Source of the DNA: Mansonella perstans
Lineage: Eukaryota; Nematoda; Chromadorea; Rhabditida; Onchocercidae
Assembly (NCBI GenBank): GCA_037074765.1
Contig: JBAMDO010000032.1
Location: 271,539 to 335,538 of the forward strand
DNA: 64,000 nucleotides
Direction: 5' to 3'
Positions 11,704-24,319 of the stretch are shown here, piece by piece (positions within the stretch are counted from its first letter, which is position 1; each line of letters starts with the position of its first letter). The notes beneath the pieces are model-generated. The model saw only the letters and a list, made by a program, of their open reading frames with translations. It was not told where the DNA came from and did not search any database. A program made the position numbers and the translations under genes.

Positions 11704-12880
11704 TCCGATGGGAAAATTAATAGGTGGATATGATATAATTACTACATAGAGTTTCCTATATGAATAAATAGCAAATTATAAAAAAAATAACTGAAGTATA
11801 TGTGGACGACATGGCCCACACTTGATCAAATGATTTTATAACATAATTTGTAATAAACTTTTATCAAACTCTTTTGTTCCTGTTAAGTGACAAAGGGCAC
11901 TTCGTCGTCTTCTTCTTTTAACCTACACAAAAAAATGAAATTTTCACGAAATCATAATGCCAGTTGAATTTATTTGATGATTTCAGTGCTGCATTCTGGT
12001 TTGATCACAAAAATAATGTCTACGGCAATAAAATGCACCTTTCATCGAAAGTGAAACTAGAAAAACGTTAATCGAAAAGAGGCATAATTCAATGGTACTT
12101 CTTTTCAATTCAAGAAATGACCTTTTTTGCATTTCTTTCCCCGATCGCTTAAGTGATATGATTGGTATAGATTGAAAAGCAATCATTACCAAGCAGTCAA
12201 AATTGCGAAGAATGGATTTAAAAAGCAGGCGGCACTTCCATTTGCAACATTCTTTTCAATGGTTCGAAGAGTTCGCTCTTCCGTGAACCAAAATCATATA
12301 TATGAACATCCGTTAAATATCAGGTCTGAGCATCTCATATCTCACACTATCACATTCCCATGATATACTCTCCCTCATTTTTTTGGAAAATTGCAATATC
12401 TTTTGTAAGTATTGTAACAAATTAATGAAATTAAAGGCTTCCCGAGAATTTCCCGCAATCATTCATACTGCATATATACTGCATTCTAATTATTATCACA
12501 GCGCAGACGTGTATTAACCTGAAGTATTAACCATAATCAAAAATGAGTGACATGAAGTCTAAAGAATAATTTTTTTTGAAGGTGGATAACTGTTTTTCAC
12601 GTTGTTTCAGCTGCTTATAAAAATAATCCAGGTAAGATTTTAAAGATTATTAAGATTGATCATAAGACAAATGACATACCATTCAAACGACTTTAGCATG
12701 GCAAAAGATTTTCATAGAATGACAATATTTTTTTCAAACTTACTAACAACAGCGACGTAAGAAATCTGTTGAAAAAAACCGAAATATTGTGTTAGCATTA
12801 TCTCATACAAAAATTAAAAGTTGTTTAGTTCAAATAGCAATTAGCAGTTCAAAAGCATTTGTTGGAAATAACTTATCGAT
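11704..12880. other. Unique spacer inside the GST cluster
   Basis: About 1.2 kb of AT-rich sequence not repeated elsewhere in the window, between the B block and the inverted D block. Short reading frames on both strands near 11983-12363 have no splice context and no recognisable domain. Nothing assigned. Confidence 0.5.
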
Positions 12881-13072
12881 GATTCGGGATATTATCTTTA
12901 ATTGACTGCTTGAATTCTTTCCTTTTATAATTGTCATATCTGTGACCTCAGAACTCAGAATTATTTCCTATTGATCTCTGTTGATCTCTGACCTCCAAGT
13001 TGTTTTAATCTGATTGTCTAAGATTGGTACACACATCCATATATAAGCCAAATCAGAGAGTTGACCTTGATT

Positions 13073-13177
13073 ATGGCATTGATTTGGGTCACTTCTTCAG
13101 CTTCGTCTGCAATCTTCTCGTCATGTTATCCCTTTCTTGTCGTTATTATGCATCTATATTTGAACATCGTCGCTTAA
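13073..13177 (+). CDS. 34-codon reading frame in the copy D promoter block
   Basis: Begins MALIWVTSSASSAIF and ends with TAA in the same position as in copies A-C. It shows the frame is kept even where the GST body is lost, which may only reflect recent duplication. Confidence 0.3.
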   Translation: MALIWVTSSASSAIFSSCYPFLVVIMHLYLNIVA

Positions 13178-13940
13178 TTTTCAATAATAAACTCTTTACT
13201 TTGCAACAAATTATCACCTTATCATAACAGACGGGAAACCACGCAAAGACTCCTTAAAGTTAATGTACTAAAGTTAATGTACTCAATATTCTACCCAAGA
13301 ATAAATCCATCTTTTTAGTTTAAGGAAAACGACCTGCCATGACAACATCTGATATATTACCTATCTATAACCAGTAATTTAAATGGGTTACATCAAAGCT
13401 GCTTTAGTTCAGTTTATTAGTGGCTTTGCTAGAGCAGAATATCATTTCAGGCATTTCACTCTACATTTTGTTCTATCGCTTTCTTTTTCAAACTGATTAG
13501 TGCTTCCTATTTCAAAAATAATACAAAGTAAAAACCGCCATTCTGCTAGGATCGCAATTGTCTTATGCGTTTGTAGTCTATTGTTAGCAAAATTTTATTA
13601 CAAACAGTTCAATTGCAGAATATAACACTAACAATAAGTATTGTTTCAACTTTACTGCTGACAACAAGCATCATCATTCGACAATGTTTAATCAGTTATT
13701 GACATGGCAAGTGAAATATGAGCGCATTGTTTAAATTCAATTGCATTCCAATAAATGACAAATAATTTAATTTGCAGAAGGAGTATTGCAGCTTTCATAC
13801 GTGTAAATGATATTAATGATAGACTAGAAATAACAAAAGAGTATTTGAATATTTTTGACACATTTCTGTTAAATTAACTTAAATTCCATAATGTCCACGA
13901 AATTTTCATTAGTGTTGACTAAGATCAATTGCTTTGAGTT

Positions 13941-14225
13941 ATGACATCATCATTGAATTTTTCCCGGTTATCTGACGGTAACGTACATTGCACCCGTTGC
14001 GGAAAGATTCTGAAACGAAAGGATAGCTCACCGAAAACGATGTGGGGTCATTTGCGGGCTATACATTTCAAAGGTGAAGACTGGACTGTCTTACAACAAG
14101 CTCTTCGAGATCGCAATCGACCTGAGATGAATCGGATAGAGATGCAGTGTGTAGATGAATTGGATTCGAATGGGATTATCACAGCTCAGAATTGGCTTGA
14201 GCAATTTTTGGTGTGCATACATTAG
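13941..14225 (+). CDS. BED-type zinc-finger protein fragment inserted in GST copy D
   Basis: 94 aa, single exon as seen. The spacing C17-X2-C20-X16-H37-X4-H42 within HCTRCGKILKRK and MWGHLRAIH fits a BED finger, a DNA-binding domain found in hAT-family transposases and domesticated relatives. The remaining 50 residues are charged and helical with no recognised domain; no hAT catalytic region follows. The start ATG and the first 20 or so bases lie in sequence homologous to a GST intron, so the frame begins in host GST DNA. A 21-base A-tract at 14310-14330 follows the stop by about 85 bases, which could mark a retroposed mRNA. A longer gene with unseen exons is possible. Confidence 0.6.
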   Translation: MTSSLNFSRLSDGNVHCTRCGKILKRKDSSPKTMWGHLRAIHFKGEDWTVLQQALRDRNRPEMNRIEMQCVDELDSNGIITAQNWLEQFLVCIH

Positions 14226-14807
14226 GTGGTCTAACTTGCAACATCAACAACTTGAAACATTGTCATAAACCCGTAATGACCAAGTTTATCCTCAAGATTA
14301 ATTGATTTAAAAAAAAAAAAAAAAAAAAATAGAAGAAAAAAAATTACATTAATTTGTCAAACATTAATATGCTAAAAATTAATATGTTAAATGCTCACGA
14401 TGCGAGACACGCCAGAGGCAACTGTTATTTATTAGCTATCCGTTCACGAAGCAACATTCACAGAATTCACAGAATCTGTAGCAATTGAATGAACATAGCA
14501 ACGTAAACCTATCAGTGTCTCTTAATAAAGAATCCTGGAAACTTTAACATTCATCAAAATCTCTTTGAACATTCTGCATTTTGAAACATCTCAAAAAAAA
14601 ATCGAACTTGTGGAGAGTAATTGTCTTTGTTTGCAGACCCGAACAGTTCGAGAATCAGAACCTCAGTTAAAGGCTCTTCTGATGACTACAGCAAAATAGT
14701 AACCCATTGTTATGGACATCAATCGTTGTGGCCCTCGAACTCAACTCAGCCCTTCAATGTTGTAAGAGCACCAACCACACTTGCATATCACATTCAGAAA
14801 ACAGTGA

Positions 14808-15035
14808 AAGAAGGCTATCTTATATTTTCTTTGAATTAATATGAATAATGTTATGCCGAACCTATCTTCTCTTCTTTACTTCTTAAATATTTTAATATCA
14901 CAAGGCATTGCAGCAAATTGCCATCAAAATCACCAATATAAGGTCAATAAATAAAATCGAATTCGATGACTGCGTGCCTTTTGTCTTTGTTTACAACGAA
15001 GCGTACTTATGCCAAACTCCAAAACAAAACAGTGT
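14808..15035. repeat. Partial direct copy of R1
   Basis: Same sequence and orientation as bases 1 to about 225, beginning GAAAGAAGGCTATC. It follows the copy D 3' flank and is cut off at 15035, where a minus-strand GST 5' fragment begins. Confidence 0.85.
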
Positions 15036-15036
15036 A

Positions 15037-15690
15037 ATGATAATGTCATAGCTCAAAGCAATTGATCATTGTCAATACTAATGAAAATTTCGCGGACAAT
15101 ATGGAATTTAAGTTAATTTGATAGAAATGTATCAAGAATATTCAAATACTCTTTTGTTATTTCTAGTCTATCATTAATATCATTTACACGTATGAAAGCT
15201 GCAATACTTCTGAAAATTCAATTGTTTCTGTAAAACTACTGGTTATAGATAGGTAATACATCAGATGTTGTCACGGCAGATCGTTTTCCTTGAACTAAAA
15301 AGATGGATTTTTCTTGGGTTGAATATTGAGTACATTAACTTTAAGACAATCTTTGCGTGGTTTCCCGTCTGTTATGATAAGGTGCTAATTTGTTGCAAAG
15401 TAAAAGAGTTTATTGTTGTCAAAATTAAATGACGATGTTCAAATCTATACGAATAATAACATGACGAGAAGATTGCAGACGAAGCTGAAGAAGTGACCCA
15501 AATCAATGCCATAATCAAGGTCAACTCTCTGATTTGGCTTATATATGGATGTGTGTACTAATCTTAGCCAATCAGATTAAAACAACTCATAGGTCAGAGG
15601 TCGACAGAGAACAATTGGAAATAATTCTGAGTTCTAAGGTCACAGATATGACAATTATAAAAGGAAACAATTCAGAAAAATGATAAACAA
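15037..15690 (-). pseudogene. GST 5' fragment E (promoter block and second exon only)
   Basis: Contains the intron and exon-2 region (about 15195-15215), lacks the 23-base first exon, then continues into the shared promoter block with TATA-like element at about 15539-15546. The 34-codon frame here is broken by a short deletion after the codons for SSCY. It ends where the 3' flank of copy C begins (about 15690). Confidence 0.7.
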
Positions 15691-16012
15691 GCAGTCAATC
15701 TAATATGAATATCGGTACGCTATCTTTAATAAATTCCATTGAATTGTAAATTTGAGAGCCACAACGATTGGTGTTCATAACAGTGGGATATTGTTGTGCT
15801 GTAGTGATCATAACAGTCTTCAACTGAGGTTCCGATTCTCGAACTATTTGAGTCTGCAAAGAAAGACAATTACTCTCCACTGCCAAGTTCGATTTTTTCT
15901 TGAGATGTTTCAAAATGCAAAATATTCAAAGAGATTTTGATGAATGTTAAAGTTTTCAGGATTCTTTATTAAGAGACACTGATAGGTTTGCGTTGCTATG
16001 TTCATTCAATTG

Positions 16013-17863
16013 CTACAGATTCTGTGAATTGTTGCTTCGTGAACGGATAGCTAATAAATAACAGTTACCTCTGGCAAATCTCGCATCCTGTTGAACCATT
16101 TCACAAGTTTTGGATAGTTATTCGGGAAATACATAAGGAAGCAATCTTTAACGTATTGTTGAATGACATACAAGCGTTGGATGAACGGATAGAACACGAT
16201 ATCTGGTAAGCCAATTGTTGTGCCTATATTTATAAAGTAAATATAAATTAAAAGTTAAAGAAAGGAGTGTGATCAAATTGAAATCGAAGGATTAAGGAGG
16301 CTTGCAAGAGAGGGACCAGAAGCAGTTTGTAGCAATGGACAAAAAAAGGAAGAAATAAAAAGATGAAACCTGAAAAGAAAGGAGATTGTAGTTCTTGCTC
16401 AGCCATGGAAAGTTTCAGTGCAAGATCAGTGACATTGCCGGAAAACTTTCCCAAATGTGTCATTTCGTGTATTGTATTACAAATCTGTAATAAATAGCTG
16501 TTAAAAGAGCACGAATAGATGCAAATAGAGTTGTAAAAATCAGTCGATGTACCGTTTGTAGTTGAAGTGAATCATATCGCTGTTTTGCTCTCAAATATGG
16601 TTCTTTGGGAAGAATGCTTTTTTCTGGAAACGCATCATCCAAATATTCCAGAATCACACGCGAGTCAACCACAAACTGCAATTCTATATTTATAAATTTC
16701 ATAGGAGGTGAAAAGTCAGTAAGTCCCACTTAATTGTGATCACGCAATGCTTTTGGCTTAGTCTTCAAAACATGGCCAGAAAATGCAATAAAAATCATAA
16801 TAAAAAGTGGAATGATCTAGAAATGAAGTGGATGGATATTTGCTATTCATTTTGATATAAATGACATTTTTGATATAAACAACAAGCCTTATCGTTATGT
16901 TGCAGAACTGGTGCTTTGAAATTGTTCAAACGAAACCAATTAGGCTCATTTTGTTCATCAACATAAAAAATTTCAAATCTGTAACGGACATTAACAATGA
17001 ATTGACATTAACAAATAAATAATGTTGATAAATTGCTTTGATATACTAAAATTTCAAGAGACTAACTGGATGCCTTTCTTGAGCGCAGCGATGATAACTC
17101 TGTGACAGTATGGACATGTTCGCAATGCATAAATGCGAACGATATTCTTCGGTTCACCTGTATTCAAACAATAATTTTACATGCTTTTACTTTCTATTAA
17201 AATATATCGATGTTTTCTCATACAAACATGGGAGATGCTGAATGCATTGCCATAATGCCACAATGAGTGATGAGATGGATCTTTCTCGGTATATCGTAGC
17301 ATCAGATAATACTAATATATAAAAGAGATATACTGTAGGATAGTTGCAACAAACATGATATTTTGTTATTTGCTTACTGTAAGGAAATTATAAAATGTAA
17401 AGAGAAAAATCTAACCTTGTAGAAAAACTGTTGGAACAAATCTTGCTGGATTTTGGAACACATCCCTTATTACAAATTGATGCGAAAGTGAGAAATTGGT
17501 TGCTGAGAGAAACAAGATCCTAAAAGTATCGATTCACTACATCTCTCATCAATATAAGATACGAATTGTTTAAAAAAGGCTCCAAAAAGCTTCAATTATA
17601 ATGTCATAGCTCAAAGCAATTGATCTTAGTCAAACTAATGAAAATTTCGTGGACATTATGGAATTTAAGTTAATTTGGTAGAAATGTGTCAAAAATATTC
17701 AAATACTGTTTTGTTATTTCTAGTCTATCATTAATATCATTTACACGTATGAAAGCTGCAATACTCCTTCTGGAAATTAAATTATTTGTCATTTATTGGA
17801 ATGCAATTGAATTTAAACAATGCGCTCATATTTCACTTACCATGTCAATAACTGCTTAAACAT
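16013..17863 (-). CDS. Omega-class GST-like gene, copy C, open reading frame across all exons
   Basis: The best complete member of the cluster: 257 aa over nine exons, 17841-17863, 17747-17766, 17416-17502, 17067-17157, 16881-16978, 16553-16728, 16370-16484, 16069-16223, 16013-16021; every join keeps frame. The first two exons are tiny (23 and 20 bases) and encode MFKQLLTWSIAAFIP, which looks like a signal peptide or membrane anchor. Then come FVPTVFLQ, the active site IYALRTCPYCHRV, NEPNWFRLNNF, the EYLDDAFPEK/RAKQRYDS region typical of omega GSTs, and the helical domain with YPKL and WFNRMRDLPE. Usual omega GSTs have a single catalytic Cys in a C-P-F/W context, so the CPYC dithiol is unusual. 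The TAG at 16013 removes about 18 residues present in copy A. The join between 16881 and 16728 inserts extra residues (GLTDFSPPMKF) before the usual strand; that splice is the least certain. Confidence 0.72.
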
Positions 17864-18359
17864 TGTGAATGATGATGCTTGCTATTAGCAGTAAAGTTGA
17901 AACAATCGCTTAATGTTAGCGTGATATTCTGCAATTGAACTGTTTGTAATAAAATTTTGCTAGCAATAGACTACAAACGCATAAGACAATTGCGATCCTA
18001 GCAGAATGGCGGTTTTCACTTTGTATCATTTTTGAAATAGGAAGCACTAATCAGTTTGAAAAAGAAAGCGATAGAACAAAATATAGAGTAAAATGCCTGA
18101 AATGATATTCTGCTCTAGCAAAGCCACTAATAAACTGAATTAAAGCAGCTTTGATGTAACCCATTTAAATTACTGGTTATAGATAGGTAATACATCAGAT
18201 GTTGTCACGGCAGGTTATTTTCCTTAAACTAAAAAGATGGATTTATTCTTGGGTTGAATATTGAGTACATTAACTTTAAGGCAATCTTTGCGTGGTTTCC
18301 CGTCTGTTATGATAAGGTGCTAATTTGTTGCAAAGTAAAAGGGTTTATTGTTGTCAAAA

Positions 18360-18464
18360 TTAAATGACGATGCTCAAATCTATACGAATAATAACGACAA
18401 GAAAGGGATAACAGGACGAGAAGATTGCAGACGAAGCTGAAGAAGTGACCCAAATCAATGCCAT
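18360..18464 (-). CDS. 34-codon reading frame in the copy C promoter block
   Basis: Begins MALIWVTSSASSAIF; identical layout to the other copies. TATA-like element at about 18495-18502 and an ATTGG/CCAAT pair at about 18510-18535 lie upstream. Confidence 0.3.
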   Translation of the reverse strand: MALIWVTSSASSAIFSSCYPFLVVIIRIDLSIVI

Positions 18465-18484
18465 AATCAAGGTCAACTCTCTGA

Positions 18485-18540
18485 TTTCCTACGCTTATAT
18501 ACGGATGTGTGTCCAATCTTAGCCAATCAGATTAAAACAA
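18485..18540 (-). promoter_or_regulatory. TATA/CCAAT-like core promoter of GST copy C
   Basis: On the minus strand CTGATTGGCTAAGATTGG is followed by GTATATAAGCG, then 30 or so bases to the conserved ATG. The same arrangement is kept at 8805-8840, 10592-10630, 13015-13047, 15538-15575 and 5851-5885. This is inferred from motif content and conservation only. Confidence 0.5.
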
Positions 18541-19606
18541 CTCAGAGGTCAGAGGTCGACAGAGATCAATAGGAAATAATTCTGAGTTCTGAGGTCACAG
18601 ATATGACAATTATAAAAGGGAAGAATTCAGAGAAAATGATAAACAAGCAATCAATTAAATAATATTCCGAATCATCGGTGAGCTGTTTCCAACAAATATC
18701 TTTGAATTGCTAATTGTTAAGAAGTCTTGAATTATGTCATACAACGTTATAATGCCACTGTCAATGCATTTAAACAGATGTAATCTAATGTATGAAATAG
18801 AGTTCCATCAAAATTCAAAAACTTTTGTTTTACTTCAGTTTTACTTTTTCAATTCACCCAGATTCACCCAGAAATTCAGTTTTACTTTTTTCAATTCACC
18901 CAGAAACAGATGTAAATGTTTCCCACAACTTGAAGTAAAGCAATCTTTGAGTTGTCTAATTGTATACTTGACCATTTTAATTGAAACATTGTTTTTATCT
19001 CACTTAACCTCTGTGTTGTTTCAAAATACTTCTGTTACAGCCATTTCTTCTATCAAATCTCTAAAACAACGTCACTTCTCACGCAAATCGTTTTTCAGGA
19101 AAATATTATAGAATAATAATAAATGAAATCAAGCATCGCGTCGCGTAGTCCTTTTCACAGAGTGAAGTTGCTCGTCTGATTTGTGCTTCCAAATGAATTC
19201 ATCATATTCAGATGATTGGACTCTTCGCGGAATGCATTTTTAAAATATGCTTAAGCAATTTCAATTTTTACAATACTGGTCAATAGGATCGCTGAGACAA
19301 CTGCTCAAATCTGTGCATTCTAAATTCTCTCATTATCATTTTACATTTTGCAATATTTTATATATGTAAGTGCGTATTGTAATTTGTAAAATGGTAATGA
19401 TAAACTAATAAAACGTTTGATTGACAACTGTTGATTATAATTTAATAAAATTGAATCAGCGAAACGAAAGACAAAAAATAAAAGCATGGATAAGGCTGAA
19501 GCCAAAATAAATTAAAAATGATTATTTGGAAGAAATTGAATTGTGACTAGTAAATTGAGAGGCGGCATTTGGAGCCATCCGCCATCTGCAGTGTTCTCAA
19601 TTCTCA

Positions 19607-20168
19607 TCCGACACTAAGCGCATTTTGTTATCCCGTCTTTTTTTCTATCTTGGTCTTCTTATTTATCAATTTTTAGATCAGTATAAAATTCATTGGTATG
19701 AAATCACATTCCATCTATAATATCTGAGTATGTTAAATAAAATGTCCAGGAATCTTCAACCCAATGTTTAATAAGCATTATTGCTTGCCTAGTGAACTGG
19801 ATGATTGCAACTGCGTAATTTGACCCTACGTAGAATCTTTACAATATACCGCAAAACTGCATGTTCTGTGAAAACTATAATTTACGTCAAATATTGTATG
19901 TATGGCGTCTAGAAACCATTTGACATCGTCAAAATGTGAAAAAAGTTCATTTTTGGAAATGTGGTAGTGTGATATTCTATTGGCTACAACATGGTTAACT
20001 GTCTTTAATTAGGATAGATAAAACTGAAGAGATGAGATATAGATCGATTAGATAAGACACTTTGGTGAGATTTGTTGGACCAACTATCTATTGTTGATGA
20101 TACTGATAAGTTATCAGTGTGAAAAATTCCGTGAATGTTTGTGTCAGTAAATAAGTTTGCAGGGAAGG
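19607..20168. other. Spacer between the GST array and the TWK channel gene
   Basis: Unique AT-rich sequence with no convincing coding frame. A TTTGCAG acceptor at 20156-20162 just before the first ATG of the channel gene is a plausible spliced-leader site. Confidence 0.5.
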
Positions 20169-23100
20169 ATGCAAACCAAAGCAAATTCCATTACAACATT
20201 ACTGCTACGGGATTTTCCGAATCCGAATGACGACAGCAACGAAATGAACGACCAGTGGGAAATTAAACGTTTATTTGATATTGATAAGGTTTGTCAAATT
20301 TTTACTCCTTCATATTCATCACAAGTAACATTTGTTTGTATCGAATATACCATTTTGCCAATAATCATTAGTCATTAGCTGTAATATGGTTTAAAATGCT
20401 TTTGTTTCATTTCATCACTTTTCTGGGTAGATTTTCCTCAAAAGTTATTTCGAAAACAAAGTAAAGCGAAAACTTTTTTGATTAGCATCAGGAATTTAAA
20501 CTCATTTGAATAATTTGATAAGCAACAGCGGTTTTTCTAAGGTAATGGCAGAGTATTTGTGCTTTCTTGCATCTTATTCATCTATTACCTTTCCACAGCT
20601 ATTCACTTCCATCTCAGCGAAGCTCAAATATAACTCTTCTAACTGAACCATATCAATGGACATATCTCCTATTTCTCCTTTTTTTTAAGGAACTGACAAA
20701 AATGTTTTCAAAATTATCAAATATCTAGGATTGAAGAATGGACTTATTTTATTCAAAATCATATCTTATATATTGCAAGTACTTCCAATCTAACCCGCTT
20801 AAGTTTTCACAATTGTAACTGCATAGGATCAATCCTGCTGTTGTCATCCTTTCTTAATGACATGTAGATGTAAAACTTCACTTCCTTATAAGCTATTCAA
20901 AATGTTTTCGGGGATTGTTTTCACAAATTACTTCGCTTTGATCAATAATGGAAATAAATTAAAATTGTTGAAAATGCAATGAGAGAGAGACATGTTTAAC
21001 CATAATACTGCTAAAATAGCTGCCCTATGAGTGAGGATGGAGTTAGTGCTCGGTTTTTCACTTCGGGAATGCATGCAAAGAAAGCCTCAATCAATGGTTC
21101 TATATTCCTTCCACATAGTAAAATACATTTTTACGAAAGAATCATCCTTTGATGTTACACAACATAAAACATTTCTACACAGTACATTTCTCTTTATGCT
21201 ATTAATCCTTATTCTTTTTTATTTTATACTGAAAATTACCGAAATTTATTGCCTGATACTTCTCAAAATTCTACTCATCATATTGGATTGTGGCCATTGC
21301 GCCATGTAAGAATGTTTCCTAAGGCTTTTTATTAATTTTTTGTTCCTTGCAAGCGTAATATGTTTGATATTTTGTAGAACGCTTGTGATAATGGAAGAAA
21401 ATAAAAATTGTAGAGGAGTATTTTCGGTATTAAAGCAATGAAGCGATTTATATAGAGAATAGAATCTTGTCTTCTTTAGTTTAGTAATGAGTATGAACGA
21501 TGAGCGGGTATTATTCCATACATGGGAAGTTTCATTTCTTGACTGCTTTCATTGAAGATTAATAAATTTTTTTTTAAAATAAATTGATTCAATTTTCATC
21601 TTTATTATTAATGCAAGTATAAGCTTTAAAATGTAAGAGCCCAATTAGAAAGTACTGTTTAGCTTTGTGTCACTTTGTTATTTCAAGATCTTGGATGTCG
21701 TGAAAATGCAATTAAAATTAGTTGCATAAGGGCCTATCAAATAGTTTACTGCTTCTATAATGCAAAGATATGTAGGAGCCAACAAATGTTGATGTTGATG
21801 TGACTCTATTCTGATGAACTTGTTATTGAAAGTATAAAAACAGTTACTGGGAACACGTATAACTCCGAACAACAGGCTGTTTTGGGAACTCGATCAGTCT
21901 ATTCTTCGGGAACTTAGCGAAATAACAATGTTATTTGTCCAAAATTGATTTTAAATGGCTGATTTTAGATGACAGTATCCAAATTTGATTTTAGATGGTT
22001 GTTGGTTGGAAGAAATATGCGCGAATAATTTTACCTCACATTGGTCTCATTATCTTGTCGTTGCTGTACACTGTTGGTGGTGCACTTGCATTTTATCATT
22101 TGGAACGACCCTATGAGACTGCTGTGAGACGGGAAAGTTTGAGAAATATTTCCGCTCAAAGAAAGCAAATGGTTGATGAATTATGGGTTATGCTGAACGA
22201 TGAATCAGTCTCAGATGGTATTGACAAATTTTAATAAATGCAAAATGATGGAGTTATTCGATCATTAAAATAAAATTTAGGACTGCCAGAATTTTGAATT
22301 CAATGAAATGATCAACCGACTAAAACATTTAAATAATAGTTGACATGTTTATTGTTTTGCTGCTCGTACCTATTGACCAATTGAAGGAATTTGATATTAA
22401 CTTGGTCATGTTATGCGATATATGAATGTTTATCTTTTACCCAAATTATGATCCGCTGATTATTTACAGAGGAAGTTAAGCGTTTAGCTATCCATCATGT
22501 AGACAACGTGACACGAGTATTGTTTGAGGCCTTTGACACACATTACATTAGTGCCTCACATCTACAAAATAGCAGTGCAGCGGCTACAATTGATAATTTC
22601 ATGGAGGAAGAAGAATATAGCTGGACCTTCACGACAGCTCTATTCTTCACTGCTACTCTTTTGACAACAATTGGTAAAGTTTTTTAAAGATTTTTTTTCA
22701 TTTATCTTCTTTGGTTCATTAAATATCATATTTAATTCAGGTTATGGTAATTTAGTACCGGTGACATTTCAAGGACGCATGTTTTGCATTGTTTATGCTC
22801 TGTTCGGTGTACCACTTGTACTTATCACTGTTGCTAATATCGACAAATTCCTGAGTGAAAATATTATTTGGCTGTATGCAAAGTATGTGGCATGTTTAAA
22901 TGACCTAAAAGGCTGAATGGATCTCTTCAATCTCAAAACTACTACTTTCATTAAATTCTAATATATAGAATATATGCAGATATGCAAAAACCAAAAAAAA
23001 GTACAAAGAGAAGAAAAGTGCACATATCACATCAATGGTCGGTGAAATAAGTGCTACTGTAAAGGATCAGCTATTACAAGTGGGTTTAATCGTTTAGTTA

Positions 23101-24319
23101 GAAGTAGATTGAATCGAAATTCATTTTGTGGCAATTGTAGTTCCGACTGGAATCGTATATTTCGATACCGATTCTATTGATTGTTGGAATGCTACTTGGT
23201 TATATCACAATTGGTGCTGTTTTGCTTTCTTCATGGGAACATTGGGATTTCTTCTCTGGTTTTTACTTCTCATTTATTACGATGACTACAGTTAGTTTAT
23301 CATCTGGATTGTTGCTTGATTTTGTACGCCCCTTACATCTTTGGTAGGAATTAGTTATTTTAACAAATGGAAGGATGAATTATTGAAGAAAATAAGGACA
23401 ATAAAATGAGAAGATTTTGAAATTTCAGCAGATATTTTGGTTTTGAGAAATTGTTCATTCGGTTATCTTTCATCCTAATTTTTGATCAAATATTATTCAG
23501 TTGGAAAATTTTGGTTGTTCTTGTTTAAATTTTGTAAAACCAGATTTGCTTCCAGGTTGGATTTGGCGATATCGTACCAGTGAAGCAAGAATACTTTTTA
23601 TTCGATCTTTTCTACATTGTTGTTGGATTAGCCATAACGTTTGTTTGTTTAGACTTTCTTTTCGGTTTCTAACAAATACTTGAAGTTCAAAATAAACTTT
23701 TACAGTACGATGTGTATTGATCTGGTTGGAATTCAATATATTCGCAAGATTCATTATTTTGGACGAGCTATTAAAGATGCCCGTTACGCCCTTGTGAATT
23801 TTGGTGGAAGAATGGTACATGTTCCGGATTTAATGCGATATGCATATGTTTTACATCAGGTATATATTTCTGAATTAAAGCGTCACTCTTTCATTCCTCT
23901 CAGGTAGTCAACTCTGAAGAGAGTTACTGAGCCTCAGTCAACACTTGATATTTAATGTAGAGTGATGATATACTGAACTAGTTAGATATGGCTTTCAAAT
24001 AAATTAACTTGAGCTATTTTCCCTAATCTCTTCAGTCTTTCCAAAAACTTTCCTCATATTAGTCGTACGAGTCAGATTCTAATCTATGCAGTGCAACGTA
24101 CAATTCCTCATAATAGCTACTCGAGTTGTTATACATGATCTTAATTTTCAGAAATACGGTCAAAAAAGGGGACACCAGATGCGGCTAAAAGGAGCCTATA
24201 TACCAGAAGATTTACCGCTTATTCGATACATCGATTATGGATCATTAGCTAGTGAAGACAGCCGAATGCACTTCTTCACTAATATATTCAATAAACCTAA
24301 TGAACTTAGTACGGTTTAA
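20169..24319 (+). CDS. Two-pore-domain (TWK) potassium channel, complete, 9 exons
   Basis: K2P background-leak K+ channel subunit; two pore loops per chain, working as a dimer in the plasma membrane. Exons: 20169-20288, 21995-22217, 22470-22673, 22741-22882, 22980-23079, 23141-23290, 23556-23638, 23706-23859, 24152-24319; 447 aa, all joins in frame. Seen: cytoplasmic N-terminus (1-45), TM1 around IGLIILSLLYTVGGALAFYH, a long extracellular cap segment with possible N-glycosylation sites (NVT, NSS), first pore filter TTIGYGN (about 180-186), TM2 with FGVPLVLITVANI, TM3 with IPILLIVGMLLGYITIGAV, second filter VGFGD (314-318), TM4, then a cytoplasmic tail. The first exon is chosen because a TTTGCAG acceptor lies six bases before its ATG and its donor is phase 0, matching the acceptor right before ATGGTTGTTGG; if it is wrong, the protein would start at 21995. 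The subfamily member cannot be named. Confidence 0.88.

Larger units (their letters stand above)
12890..14610 (+). pseudogene. GST-like copy D, inverted and gutted; middle replaced by a BED-finger sequence
   Basis: The 5' flank with TATA-like element (13039-13046), the 23-base first exon (13684-13706, here followed by a GC donor) and the 20-base second exon (13781-13800) match copies A and C in opposite orientation. Homology continues into the following intron and ends at about 13965. From about 14395 it resumes with the last bases of the exon encoding RDLPE and the 3' region through about 14610. The exons for the active site and helical domain are absent. The lost part is replaced by about 430 bases with a BED zinc-finger frame and an A-tract. 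Confidence 0.8.

Noticed and set aside
18734..19111. 125-codon frame in the flank of GST copy C
   Set aside because: The duplicate at 10740-11703 breaks the frame by indels, so it is not maintained.
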